A stretch of DNA of 57,835 bases from Synechococcus sp. WH 5701 (GTDB taxonomy: Bacteria > Cyanobacteriota > Cyanobacteriia > PCC-6307 > Cyanobiaceae), in contig NZ_CH724159.1 of assembly GCF_000153045.1 (NCBI RefSeq), positions 775,780 through 833,614 of the forward strand, given 5' to 3'. Positions within the stretch are counted from its first letter, which is position 1. Each line of letters starts with the position of its first letter. The position numbers and the translations under genes were made by a program. Below are positions 34,288 to 43,077 of the stretch, in pieces. Below the pieces are notes generated by a model. The model saw nothing but the letters and a program-made list of their open reading frames with translations, was not told the origin of the DNA and ran no database searches.

Positions 34288-35927
34288 GGGGTTGCTTCTG
34301 AGCTTTGACGTTGGAACACACCCTGGCCATCGACGTTGAAGTTGTCGATCTGGACGCGCCTGGCCGGTTCATCGCCGCTCACGCTGAAGGCCACCGCGCT
34401 CGGTCCTGCGGCGTTCTCTCCGCTGGGCTGGTAGCGGAAGGTGTCGCCGCTGATGTGGGTGAGGGGGTAGGGCCTGCGCTGGGGCCCCAGTTCCAACACC
34501 AGGGCGTTGCCCTCGGGTTTCACGGTGATCACTCCCACGAAGGCGTTGCTGTAGGTGCCGCTGTAGACCGCCAACGGCCGCGCCGGGGCGGGAGTCGCAG
34601 GCCGCTGGGGTACCCGTGGATACTCCTGCTGGGCGATCTGGGCGAACAGTCCTGCCAGGGGCTTGAGGTAATCGAGTTCGACCTTGCCGAAGCGGGCCAG
34701 GTCGAGGAAGCTCAGCGCCACCGTTTCGGGTACCCCGATCGGCTGGCCGTTGGTGAGCACCACGATGCCCAGCGACTCCCCCGGCAGCAGGTAGACGGCC
34801 GTGGCGGCACCGAGCTCGAAGCCGCCCGAGTGGCTGAGCTGCACGGCTCCCTGGTCGGTGCTGCTCACGTTCCAGCCCAGCCCGTAGAAGCCGGTGCGGT
34901 ACACGGCTGGATTGGGAGATGGCGCGCTGGCAATCAGGGGTCGGTGGGTGTCGGCCAGGGCGTCTGAGGCCACGATCTGACGGCCGACGGCCACTGGCCC
35001 CAGGCGTCCCCCCGCCAGCTGCAGCCGCAGCCACCGGGAGAGGTCGCGCGCCGTGGAGCTCACCCCACCGGCGGGCGACTGGGCATCAGCGTCCCGCTGG
35101 TGGCGGGCCACCCAGCGGTGGCTGGCCGCTCCGTCGGCTGGCTCCCGCACATGCAGGGCGGCGCGGTTGGAGGCCGCGACCAGATCGGCGTGGCTGGAGC
35201 TGGTGCGGCCCATGCCCAGTGGTCGATAAAGCCGTTCTCTCGAGAGCTCCTCCCAGCCCTGGCCACTGGCGTTGGCCGCCGCGATGGCGCCCGCCGTGAA
35301 TCCGAAGTTGGTGTAATTGAAGACGGCCCGGAAGCGGTTGCCCAGCGGCAGCACCCCCAGGCGCTGGAAGATGGTGGCGCGATCGAAGCCGATGTCCTCC
35401 AGCAGGTCGCCGGCATGGTCGGGCAGACCGCTGCGGTGCGAGAGCAGATCCCGCAGGGTCACCTCCTCGGCGATGGTGGCCGGCCCGAGTCGAAACCCGG
35501 GAAGGTCACCGATCACCGGATCGTCCCAGCGCACGCGCCCATCCCCCACCAGGGCCGCCACCACCGTGCTGGCGATCGGTTTCGAGAGCGAGGCCAGCTG
35601 GAAGATCGTGTCGGCATCCACCGCCCCGGCCTTGCCCACCTCGCGCTGCCCATAGCCCTTGAGGAACACCACCCGGTCGTCGTGGACCACGGCGATCGCC
35701 ATGCCCGGCACCCCCGTCTGCTGCAGGATCTGTGAGGCCAAGGCCTCCAGCTTCGGCAGCGCAGCCGACACCTTGGCCGTGGTCACCAGCCGCGGCGGTG
35801 CCGGCGGACCGGCAGCGGTTTCGGTGGCCATCAGCGATGGCTTCGGGCTGATCACGCCAAGGCCCAGCACCAGGCCCAGCAGCGTGGGCACCAGCCGGGG
35901 CCCGCTCAGGAGTGGTTGAGGCTGCAT
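34284..35927 (-). CDS. serine hydrolase, beta-lactamase/class C-like
   Basis: The 547-residue protein has a hydrophobic N-terminus (VPTLLGLVLGLGVI) that may be a signal peptide. The penicillin-binding fold shows the SxxK nucleophile in FQLASLSKPIAS and the YxN motif in FNYTNFGFTAG. A beta-strand HSGGFELG segment stands where KTG occurs. A C-terminal beta-rich DUF3471-like domain follows (about 430-547). Such proteins are esterases, D-Ala-D-Ala peptidases or relatives, and true beta-lactamase activity is unlikely to be inferred. It is translationally coupled to the POR-like SDR. Confidence 0.82.
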   Translation of the reverse strand: MQPQPLLSGPRLVPTLLGLVLGLGVISPKPSLMATETAAGPPAPPRLVTTAKVSAALPKLEALASQILQQTGVPGMAIAVVHDDRVVFLKGYGQREVGKAGAVDADTIFQLASLSKPIASTVVAALVGDGRVRWDDPVIGDLPGFRLGPATIAEEVTLRDLLSHRSGLPDHAGDLLEDIGFDRATIFQRLGVLPLGNRFRAVFNYTNFGFTAGAIAAANASGQGWEELSRERLYRPLGMGRTSSSHADLVAASNRAALHVREPADGAASHRWVARHQRDADAQSPAGGVSSTARDLSRWLRLQLAGGRLGPVAVGRQIVASDALADTHRPLIASAPSPNPAVYRTGFYGLGWNVSSTDQGAVQLSHSGGFELGAATAVYLLPGESLGIVVLTNGQPIGVPETVALSFLDLARFGKVELDYLKPLAGLFAQIAQQEYPRVPQRPATPAPARPLAVYSGTYSNAFVGVITVKPEGNALVLELGPQRRPYPLTHISGDTFRYQPSGENAAGPSAVAFSVSGDEPARRVQIDNFNVDGQGVFQRQSSEATP

Positions 35928-36016
35928 CACCGGGACCACGGCAAGGAACTGGGGCCGAATCGCTCAGCCTGGTTGCAGCCCATCATCGATCGCATGGCCT
36001 TGCGGAAGGGTGGGCT

Positions 36017-37363
36017 TCAGATCGACCTGTCGATCAGCTGCCAGAAGCTCCACTTCATTCCGAAGGCTTCCCGCAGGCGGCCGACAAAGCTGCCGTGGCT
36101 CTCGATCCCTTGCCAGTGGTCGATTCGGGCTGAGAGCTGCTCGCAGCTGCGCAGATGCTCGGCGGCATAGCGGTAGCGCTTGGCCCGGCCCATGGACAGC
36201 GCAAAGACCACCATCGCCCGAAGTAACACCATGGCCGCCAGGGGATGGTCGGCGCTGAGCCGTTCGGCGGCGGGGCCGTAGACCTCAAAGGCTTCGCCGT
36301 CCCATTCCTGCCAGTGCTCGATCACGTAGCGCTCAGCCCGGGGCAGGGCAGGCCAGGCCACCAGGAACTCCAGCGCCAGCAGTGGCATCGAGTGCTCCTC
36401 CGCCACCTGAAAGGCCCGCTCCTCGGCCTCCACATCCTCGAAGGCCTCAAGCCGCTTGAGGTAGTCGCGAAGCTGGGGGATCGAGAGGGTTTTGCCGAAG
36501 CCGTGCCAGCGCATGTGCTGGGCCTCCTCCACGCGGCCGAGTGTGTCCAGCACAGCGATGCGGGCTTCGTCCCACTCGGGGGAATGCCAGGTGTTTGCGC
36601 CCTTGGCGGCGCCATCCAGCACGGCCAGGGCCTGCTGCGGACGGCCCGCCGCCAGCAGGTGGTTGGCCACATCGGCGGCGGTGTTCGGCCAGCTGAGCTG
36701 GCTGGTGCTGAACTGAGCCAGGTAGGAGTCCACATCGCCGCGGCATTCGGCGATCTGCAGCAGGGCGAAGTGGCCATCGCGGGCACCGCGATCGCGGCAG
36801 TCCTGCTCCAGCCGCCGCAGACCCTGCTCGCCCAGGGCCTCGGCCATCGCTGGTATCAGCTGATCGAACTGGCCGTAGCCGTTGTCGGCCAGCAGATCGC
36901 TCACCTGCTCCGCCAGCCTGTCCGGCCCCAGCTTGGCGGCAGTGGCGATCGGGCCCAGATCGGCCGCTGCCTGCCAGAACACCCCGATCACGGCGCCGGT
37001 GCTGTCGGAGCAACGATCCATCACCCCATCACCCAGCTGCAGGAACCGCACCAGCAGATCAACGGCCAGGTCTGGGTCGGCCTCGGCGATCGGACCGGTG
37101 ATCGCCTGGCGCTGGGCCTCCAGCTCGGCCACAAGAGCCTTGCGCTTGCGGGAATCCACGTAAGTGGTGGAGCGGGCGATGGCCGCCAGGCGCTTGCGCA
37201 CCTCCTGGGCCGCTTCACTGGCCCCCTCGGCAGCGGCCAGGGCCAGGCGCAGGCGCCTCTGGATCACGGCATTGCCACCGCTCACCTCCATCAGCAGCTC
37301 GGCGAGGACCGCTGCCCCGAGGCTTTCCAGGTTGCCGGTGTTGAGGGTGCGCTTGCCGGCCAT
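36017..37363 (-). CDS. DUF6880-like helical-repeat protein
   Basis: The 448-residue soluble protein begins MAGKRTLNTGNLESLGAAVL, continues through RLRLALAAAEGASEAAQEV, and is helical throughout with TPR-like segments (QLIPAMAEALGEQGLRRLEQ; LEAFEDVEAEERAFQVAEEH). It resembles the DUF6880 family, proteins of unknown function that look like TPR or HEAT arrays. The upstream 37364-37569 has no other gene; AT-rich sequence before 37569 may be a promoter. Confidence 0.6.
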   Translation of the reverse strand: MAGKRTLNTGNLESLGAAVLAELLMEVSGGNAVIQRRLRLALAAAEGASEAAQEVRKRLAAIARSTTYVDSRKRKALVAELEAQRQAITGPIAEADPDLAVDLLVRFLQLGDGVMDRCSDSTGAVIGVFWQAAADLGPIATAAKLGPDRLAEQVSDLLADNGYGQFDQLIPAMAEALGEQGLRRLEQDCRDRGARDGHFALLQIAECRGDVDSYLAQFSTSQLSWPNTAADVANHLLAAGRPQQALAVLDGAAKGANTWHSPEWDEARIAVLDTLGRVEEAQHMRWHGFGKTLSIPQLRDYLKRLEAFEDVEAEERAFQVAEEHSMPLLALEFLVAWPALPRAERYVIEHWQEWDGEAFEVYGPAAERLSADHPLAAMVLLRAMVVFALSMGRAKRYRYAAEHLRSCEQLSARIDHWQGIESHGSFVGRLREAFGMKWSFWQLIDRSI

Positions 37364-37569
37364 GGGGTCAGATCAGAGCAGCCGCCTGGCGGAAGCGATC
37401 CCTAAAAGGCATGCCCAGCGTAGAAACCCTGGCCATCAGGCTGACTGTCCGGGGGGCAGCTGCCGTCTGCTCGGCAGAGCCTCAAGCCAGATGATCGCCG
37501 CGCTGAAGGCAGACTCCTCACATTTCTTAATCTGGCGAGCCATGCTGGGAACACGCCGCTTCCCAAGCC

Positions 37570-37671
37570 ATGACCACCCTCACCCTGCTGGAACTGTTTC
37601 TGGGCTTCATGACCGCCAGCGTGGCTCTCTGGGCATACAGCCTCTCCAAGCCCTCCAGCCCTCAGAACTGA
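37570..37671 (+). CDS. 33-residue single-helix membrane peptide
   Basis: ATG 37570 opens TTLTLLELFLGFMTASVALW continuing to SLSKPSSPQN, one helix and a short polar tail. It is 30 bases before the DoxX start, in the same direction, with an AT-rich promoter-like stretch upstream (TTCTTAATC). Possibly co-transcribed with DoxX. No family recognised. Confidence 0.5.
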   Translation: MTTLTLLELFLGFMTASVALWAYSLSKPSSPQN

Positions 37672-37701
37672 TCCCCTGCACCAACTCGATTCCTGTATCC
37701 A

Positions 37702-38250
37702 ATGTCAAGCGTTCTGAACCGTTACTTCCTCAAAAAAGACGTTCTCACCAACACCGGCCTGCTTGTTCTGCGCCTGGCGATTGGCACGATGATGATTCAT
37801 CACGGCCAGGAGAAGCTGGCCAATCCAGAGAGCTTCGCCGCCGCCTATCTGGTTCCTCTGCACATGCCATTTCCGAATGTGATGGCCCATGTGGCTGGTC
37901 TCTCCGAGATCCTTGGGTCGTGGTTCGTGATCCTGGGATTCCTCACCCCGATCGGCGCCCTCGCCCTGGTGGGAACGATGGCCGTTGCGGGCTATCACCA
38001 CATCCTCACCAGCGGCTTCAACATCTATCTGCTTGAGCTGGTGGTGCTCTATCTCGGCGGCAGCCTGGCGATTCTGCTCAACGGCCCTGGTTGCTTTTCG
38101 ATCGACGCCGGAATTGTCGCTGACCTGCTGGCCAGCGAAGAGGTTGATGCTCCCAGCCCGAGTTTTACGGATCGCCACTATGCAGATCCTGCTCCGGTGA
38201 TGGTGCGCGCTGAGGTCATTGCAGGCCCGTCCAACGCTGGTCGCCACTGA
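37702..38250 (+). CDS. DoxX family membrane protein
   Basis: The 182 residues have four helices with the DoxX signature RLAIGTMMIHHGQEKLANPE in the first, GLSEILGSWFVILGFLTPIG in the second, and ELVVLYLGGSLAILLNGPG near the end. DoxX proteins take part in thiosulfate oxidation in archaea, and related bacterial ones act in redox or thiol stress. The C-terminal 35 residues are polar. It ends before an intergenic stretch. Confidence 0.85.
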   Translation: MSSVLNRYFLKKDVLTNTGLLVLRLAIGTMMIHHGQEKLANPESFAAAYLVPLHMPFPNVMAHVAGLSEILGSWFVILGFLTPIGALALVGTMAVAGYHHILTSGFNIYLLELVVLYLGGSLAILLNGPGCFSIDAGIVADLLASEEVDAPSPSFTDRHYADPAPVMVRAEVIAGPSNAGRH

Positions 38251-38398
38251 AGCAGGGCGATCAGCGAGCCCACCAGCTTGTCCTCAGGGGTGGCAAGCGC
38301 AGGACCATAAGCGCCAGCGCTGACAGCATCATAAGCCGGCCACAGCGCACACAAAAGCCAATGCCTTCAGGCGTCTCATCTCCTGTGACGGCGACCCC

Positions 38399-38962
38399 TC
38401 AGGGATTGAGACGCTCCTCGCTCCAGCCGCCAGCGCGGCGCCAACGACGACGCTGGTGGGGATGATCCCTGAGCTCCAGCAACTCCACCTGCTCCAGGGT
38501 GATGCGCAGCAGCTGGAACTGCTCAGGCAGTGGGTACTCGTCATTGAGTGCTGTCGGGAAATCCACGGCGGCAGCCATCGGAGCTCCCGGTTCGGGCCAG
38601 CCCCAGAGGGCACGGCCACTGGGCGTGAGGTTCTGCCAATGCCGTTGACGCTCCTGCTCGTCGACGCCAGCGGGCAAGGTCAGTTGCTGGCCGCGCAGAC
38701 GGAACTGACAGCGTGCTTTGGGCAGCAGCCAGCACAGTTCGACAGCGGGCTGCTGCCGGAGCTCAGCCGTCTTGGCGCTGCGTCCGTCGGTCAGCAGATC
38801 CAACACGCCGCCATCGGCCCAGCCACGGAACACCAGGGTGCGCACCCGTGGGGTGCCATCGGGAGCGACTGTGGCGAGCTGCAGCCAGCGGGCCGCTGGT
38901 GATCGTCCTTCCCTCTTGCGGGCCCCGCGCAGCAACGGCCGCCATGGCGGCAGCGTCGTCAC
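38399..38962 (-). CDS. pyridoxamine 5'-phosphate oxidase-like (PPOX) flavoprotein
   Basis: The 187-residue protein has the split-barrel FMN-binding layout: WLQLATVAPDGTPRVRTLVF near the N-terminus, VLDLLTDGRSAKTAELRQQP, and AVELCWLLPKARCQFRLRG. This is the cyanobacterial and plant branch with short C-terminal WRR(A/x)GGWSEERLNP, close to the PdxH C-terminal signature. Whether it makes pyridoxal phosphate or reduces another substrate is unknown. Its start overlaps the stop of the upstream membrane protein by four bases. Confidence 0.8.
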   Translation of the reverse strand: MTTLPPWRPLLRGARKREGRSPAARWLQLATVAPDGTPRVRTLVFRGWADGGVLDLLTDGRSAKTAELRQQPAVELCWLLPKARCQFRLRGQQLTLPAGVDEQERQRHWQNLTPSGRALWGWPEPGAPMAAAVDFPTALNDEYPLPEQFQLLRITLEQVELLELRDHPHQRRRWRRAGGWSEERLNP

Positions 38963-39204
38963 GCCGCCTGCGTCTGGCGACGGTTCAGTGCCACGGCACC
39001 AGCGGTGATGGCCGCCAGGCCCAGGGCGCTACTGGCGGCCAGGAACACCAGTGTCTGCAGGGCCAGCAGAAACAACCCAAGGGCAGAAGCGGCCTTGATC
39101 TGGATCCTGGCCTTGAAGAGCAGGGTGAGCAGCAGTAGCACCGTGGCCTGCAGGCCAGCGATCTTGGCGGCCGTGAGGGGGCAGAGGGGGCTTGGCAGCA
39201 ACAT
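38959..39204 (-). CDS. small membrane protein with a KARIQIKAASAL core
   Basis: The 81-residue protein, started at 39204, has two hydrophobic segments (AGLQATVLLLLTLLF; LGLFLLALQTLVFLAASSAL) around a basic KARIQIKAASAL loop. A truncated copy lies at 33127. It is coupled by ATGA overlap to the PPOX gene. The function is unknown; the repeated basic core between helices is the only clear hallmark. Confidence 0.6.
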   Translation of the reverse strand: MLLPSPLCPLTAAKIAGLQATVLLLLTLLFKARIQIKAASALGLFLLALQTLVFLAASSALGLAAITAGAVALNRRQTQAA

Positions 39205-39292
39205 GGACACAGTGCAGTGGGTCAATCCTGGCGCTGCTGATCATCCACTGCTTTCCGCCAGTGGCGAAGCGAGCTTGTCATTACCCCAGACC

Positions 39293-39481
39293 ATGCCCAT
39301 CAATCCGGACAAACTGGGTCGTTTTGCTCTACGGGGCCTTCGCATTGGCGCCAGCACGGTGTCAATCCTGGAGTTGCTGCGCAGCGACTGGACCGGTGGC
39401 CTCACCGCCGGGGTGGCCTGGCTGGTGTTTCTGCAGGTGGAGCGATGCCTGCCGCCTCCAGCAGACGAAGCCGAGGGTTGA
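39293..39481 (+). CDS. small membrane-associated hypothetical protein
   Basis: The 62 residues read MPINPDKLGRFALRGLRIGA, continuing ELLRSDWTGGLTAGVAWLVF and a short acidic tail. One hydrophobic segment (GGLTAGVAWLVFL) follows a basic stretch. It is convergent with the PPC/DUF296 gene. No family recognised. Confidence 0.5.
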   Translation: MPINPDKLGRFALRGLRIGASTVSILELLRSDWTGGLTAGVAWLVFLQVERCLPPPADEAEG

Positions 39482-39490
39482 TCAGGCCCC

Positions 39491-39895
39491 TCAGGGGGCC
39501 GGCACCTGCCGGATCTTCAGCTCGACGTAGCCGGTGGCTGGATCCAGCTCCCGCCGGAACTGCCACTCCGGCAGCAGCCCCACCATCAGTTCAGCAGTGG
39601 TGCGCACCAGAGAACCAGTGCAGAGATGGCCTCCGATCACTGATCCGCTGCTGTCGGCGATGGCGAAGTGCAGGTGGGCTCCATCAGCCGCGAGCGTGCC
39701 GGCCAGGCTGAGGATCTCCAGCTCGCCTCGGAGGATGGTGCACTCCCGTCGGCCGGCCAGCCGCAGCTGGGCCACCGACAGGCTGCCGATGCCGCTGATC
39801 AGGCAGCCGGCCTGCTCGATCTGCTGGGCCATCCAGCTCTCCAGTGCCAGCCGAAGATCTGCCCCCGGCGTCAACCGCAGTGGTGTCACCTTCAT
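39491..39895 (-). CDS. PPC/DUF296 domain protein
   Basis: The 134-residue protein starts at 39895 (MKVTPLRLTPGADL). It is one PPC (plant and prokaryote conserved) domain: RLTPGADLRLALESWMAQQI, CLISGIGSLSVAQLRLAG, and HLHFAIADSSGSVIGGHLC, with metal-like His residues and a GGHL turn. Such bacterial proteins form trimers and are thought to bind DNA or nucleotides, with no fixed role in cyanobacteria. Confidence 0.8.
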   Translation of the reverse strand: MKVTPLRLTPGADLRLALESWMAQQIEQAGCLISGIGSLSVAQLRLAGRRECTILRGELEILSLAGTLAADGAHLHFAIADSSGSVIGGHLCTGSLVRTTAELMVGLLPEWQFRRELDPATGYVELKIRQVPAP

Positions 39896-40039
39896 GCGGC
39901 AGTTTCGCCAACCCCTGAACCATGACATGGACATCCATGCAGCCCAGCTTTCTGGGGTACTGCGAACCCCCCTGCCAGCGCTCGGCGGCTGCCGCTCTCA
40001 ATTCAGCTGGGTACGGTGCCGAGAGAAGCGAGGGATGGA

Positions 40040-40234
40040 ATGCTGCGTGAGCTGGTGTTGGCGATCGGGATCCCCGTAGCACTGCTGCTGCTGGCGCTGC
40101 TGGCGCTGGAGCGCTGGGGCGATCGACTGCCCCGCTGGCTGCAGCGCCTCTCCCAGCGTCCATCGCTGCTGTGGAACGCTGGAGTCGGGCTGATCATTGG
40201 CCTCTCGCTGCTCCGTTGGTTGCTCCAGCGCTGA
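40040..40234 (+). CDS. small membrane protein, unknown
   Basis: ATG 40040, with GAGGGATGGA before it, opens a 64-residue protein with two helices (ELVLAIGIPVALLLLALLAL; AGVGLIIGLSLLRWLLQ) around a basic WGDRLPRWLQRLSQRPS loop. No family recognised. Confidence 0.55.
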   Translation: MLRELVLAIGIPVALLLLALLALERWGDRLPRWLQRLSQRPSLLWNAGVGLIIGLSLLRWLLQR

Positions 40235-40382
40235 CTGCCTCAGCGCCTTGATGATCCAGGTCGCGCCACGGAGCTGGTGTCGTCTCAGTGGCTCTGAAAT
40301 CGGCCACCGGCGTTACCTTTACCGTGAGGTGATTGGTGTACTGCCTGGCTATCGATTCAAGCCTCGTTCAATGCCTGGAAAC

Positions 40383-40553
40383 TCAGCTTCCGATCTTCTT
40401 GTCGACCCACTGCGTCAGCACATAGACACCGATAAACATCGGCAGGTAGGCAATCCACATGTTGGGAAGGTTCAACTCGGAGTTGTTGATTAAAACAAGC
40501 CCCGCATAACTGACCAGGCCATAGATCGAAGCTCGGCGCAGTGGTCCAATCAT
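40383..40553 (-). CDS. 56-residue two-helix membrane protein
   Basis: The reverse strand encodes MIGPLRRASIYGLVSYAGLV and then LINNSELNLPNMWIAYLPMF with IGVYVLTQWVDKKIGS at the end, terminating at TGA (40383-40385). Two membrane segments flank a polar, Asn-rich loop. The coding character is clear and the composition AT-richer than its neighbours. Function unknown. Confidence 0.6.
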   Translation of the reverse strand: MIGPLRRASIYGLVSYAGLVLINNSELNLPNMWIAYLPMFIGVYVLTQWVDKKIGS

Positions 40554-40591
40554 CTTGTTCAACTCAGCGGTCCCGGTGGTGCCTGATCATG

Positions 40592-40652
40592 ATAGCTGCT
40601 GTGGAAGCCTCAGGGATTGAACCAAGGTGCTCATCATCGAAGCAGCAGCTAT
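40592..40652. repeat. inverted repeat
   Basis: ATAGCTGCTG (40592-40601) and CAGCAGCTAT (40643-40652) form a 10-bp inverted repeat, with further TCAT/ATGA matches outside. It lies next to the IS481 remnant and could be a terminator, or debris of the element. Confidence 0.4.
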
Positions 40653-40701
40653 GGTGATGAATATTCTGGTGGTACACAGGGCCTTGTGTTTTCTCGCCAG
40701 G

Positions 40702-41035
40702 TCATTCATCGATCAGCAGTCGCTGGAGGGACTGTTGAGGCGTGAGGCCACCGAGATCGATGTGGCACCTGTTGCCGTTATGGATCCCCAGACAGCGAGG
40801 TAGCCAGCGGTTACGTTCCTCATCTGTCTGGTAGGCGATCACGGAGGCCCATTTCGCCAGGATCCTTTTGATGAACCGCTCGGCCTTGCTGTTGGTTTGC
40901 GGCGTGTAGGGCTTGGTGGGGATGGGTTTCAGATCCAATGCCCGGCAGGCTTTTCGCCAATCCCCTGAGCGCTAGGTGGAGCCATTCTGCTGGGCCATGA
41001 GCCTCATCTCGGTCCCGTAGGGCTTTCGACAGCCT
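40702..41035 (-). pseudogene. IS481-family transposase remnant
   Basis: The C-terminal part of the integrase core reads PTKPYTPQTNSKAERFIKRI and ends GGLTPQQSLQRLL, a strong IS481 signature. Upstream, the same frame reads GTEMRLMAQQNGST, then a TAG, then RSGDWRKACRALDLKPIP. The stop and the lack of the first two thirds of the gene make it non-functional. It abuts the stop of the acyl-CoA ligase-like gene at 41037. Confidence 0.75.
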
Positions 41036-41036
41036 T

Positions 41037-42602
41037 TCAGCTCTTGGGAGCTTCAGCCGCCATCGCTTTGAGCGCCACGCGGTCCACCTTGCCGCTCGGG
41101 TTGAGGGGCATCTCATCCAGCACCACGATCTCCTCCGGTGCCTTGTAACCGATGCGTTCGCGGGCAAAGCCAATCAGCTCGGCAGCCATCGGGGCCTGGG
41201 CACCCTGCTGGAGGGTGATGTAGGCCCGGACGTTCTCTCCGTGCATGACGTCATGGATGCCGATCGCTCCGGCCAGTTCCACGGCAGGGTGTTCGCAGAG
41301 GGCGTCCTCTACGTCCTGCGGGCTGATGTTGGAGGCATCGTGAACGATGATCTGTTTGCGTCGGCCACAGAACCACAGGTAGCCGTCAGCGTCCAGGCGC
41401 ATCTCGTCACCGGTGTCGAGCCAGCCGTCCACAATCGTTTCGGCCGTGGCGGTGGGATTGTCCCAGTAGCCCGTCATCACCGAAGCGGAGCGGAGCCAGA
41501 GCTTTCCCTCGGCGCCCACCGGCAGTTCGCGGCCCTCCTCGTCACGGATGGAGCACTCGAAACCGGGGCAGACCCGACCTACCGAGCCGACCCGGTTCTC
41601 GCCGGAAGGCGGCGACATTGTGGCCACACCGCACTCGCTCATGCCGAAGCATTCGTCGATCGAAAAGCCTACGGCGGTCTTGAAATCCCGCTGCAGCTGC
41701 AGGGGTACCTTGTCACCGCCAGAGATGCACAGGCGCACGTAGGCGAAATCGGCTGGATCCAGATCCCGGTCATGAATCAGGCCCATCAGCGGTGCCGGCA
41801 ACATCAGCAGCAGATTCGGCTTGCGGTGATGCAGAAGCGCCTCGAGCGCATGGTTGTCACTCTCGGTCGCCACCACCAGCGTGGCGCCCACCGAGAGGGC
41901 CGCCAGTCCGTACATCGAGGCCGCCGCATGGGCCAGCGAGCAGCCCACCGTCAGGCTCTCCCCCGGCATGTATTCCATCGCCTGGGCCAGGCTGGCGAGC
42001 GTTGCTCCATAGCTGGCCCGGCTGTGGGTCACTCCCTTGGGCTTGGCGGTGCTGCCGGAGGTGAAATAGATGATCGCGGGGGCCTCAATTGGCAGGCAGG
42101 GCGGCTTCGCGCCGGTGGCTGGGGTGACCATCAGATCCTCAAGACTCCTCTCGCCTTCGGCCGCTGGCCCCGTCTGCCCATCCTTGAAGCGGATCAGGCC
42201 AAGAGGCAGAGATCCGGCCAGCTCCGTGGCTTCGAGATCAGCCAAGCGCTCCTGGTGATACAGCAGCAGCACCGCCCCGCTGACCCGCAGGGCATGGTCG
42301 ATCTCCGGCACCACATAGCGGTAGTTGAGTGGCGTGATCACCAGGCCCAGCCGCAGGCAAGCGAGGTAGTGGATCACCAGCTCCACCCGGTTGGGCATCA
42401 AGGACGCCACCCGGTCGCCTGCCTTCAGCGGCATGGTGGCGTAGGCGGCCGACAGTTGTTCCACCCGCTCCGACAGCTGCTGCCAGCTGAGGCTCGTGTG
42501 GAGATCCTGCAGGGCCGGACCCTCCGGATCCCGGGCCAGCCCTGCCTCCAGAAGCGCATCGAGGCGGTCGGGCAGCGTGAGGGCGGGGCCGGAAAGAATC
42601 AT
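41037..42602 (-). CDS. AMP-dependent acyl-CoA synthetase/ligase family enzyme
   Basis: The 521-residue protein, started at 42602, activates a carboxylate with ATP, normally to an acyl-CoA. It shows the P-loop motif YFTSGSTAKPKGVTHS, CFGMSECG, the adenylate motif GWLDTGDEMRLDADGYLWFC, GRRKQIIV and the catalytic-Lys motif NPSGKVDR, all in order. The substrate is not readable; the closest pattern is short to medium chain or aryl-CoA ligases. No partner gene lies alongside. The next 445 bases upstream have no clear gene. Confidence 0.85.
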   Translation of the reverse strand: MILSGPALTLPDRLDALLEAGLARDPEGPALQDLHTSLSWQQLSERVEQLSAAYATMPLKAGDRVASLMPNRVELVIHYLACLRLGLVITPLNYRYVVPEIDHALRVSGAVLLLYHQERLADLEATELAGSLPLGLIRFKDGQTGPAAEGERSLEDLMVTPATGAKPPCLPIEAPAIIYFTSGSTAKPKGVTHSRASYGATLASLAQAMEYMPGESLTVGCSLAHAAASMYGLAALSVGATLVVATESDNHALEALLHHRKPNLLLMLPAPLMGLIHDRDLDPADFAYVRLCISGGDKVPLQLQRDFKTAVGFSIDECFGMSECGVATMSPPSGENRVGSVGRVCPGFECSIRDEEGRELPVGAEGKLWLRSASVMTGYWDNPTATAETIVDGWLDTGDEMRLDADGYLWFCGRRKQIIVHDASNISPQDVEDALCEHPAVELAGAIGIHDVMHGENVRAYITLQQGAQAPMAAELIGFARERIGYKAPEEIVVLDEMPLNPSGKVDRVALKAMAAEAPKS

Positions 42603-42632
42603 CAAGACAACTAACGAGGGCAACTCAACCAT

Positions 42633-43077
42633 CCTGCCTTCACCGGTCAGGAATTACCACCCGGCTCCTGCAACCACCTCAGAGCATTGGCTTCCATTTT
42701 GTGGCAGCAGGGCTTGCGTTGTCATCTGGAGTTGTCGGTGCAACCCCTAACGGCGGATGGCTGTCCCAGCCCCAGATCTGGTTTTACAGTTTTACTCAGA
42801 TGCTTGCCTTTGCCATGGCAAGAATTCTTGCCGAAAGCTATGTACTTGTCTTTCTGAATTATCGAAATGTGTCAGATGTACAATCCTTTTCTGGCGTGGG
42901 GCAGAGTCTCAGGCGAATAGGCAGCAGGGGAATGGTCATAGGCTCTGAGCCGAACAATCCACCTCACGCTACCCTTGTCTGGCCTGCAATCAGACTCCTA
43001 TTGTCCTGGGACTCGGGGCTGGTTTCCAGAGGCTCACTAAGATTTCTTGAGGTCTCCAGGCAACCGGGTTCTTGAGA
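42633..43077. other. intergenic region with one doubtful ORF
   Basis: A forward frame from GTG 42701 to 43075 includes WFYSFTQMLAFAMARILAES and VLVFLNYR, like a membrane segment, in AT-richer sequence. No family or ribosome-binding site supports it. I see no RNA gene or repeat here. Confidence 0.2.
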
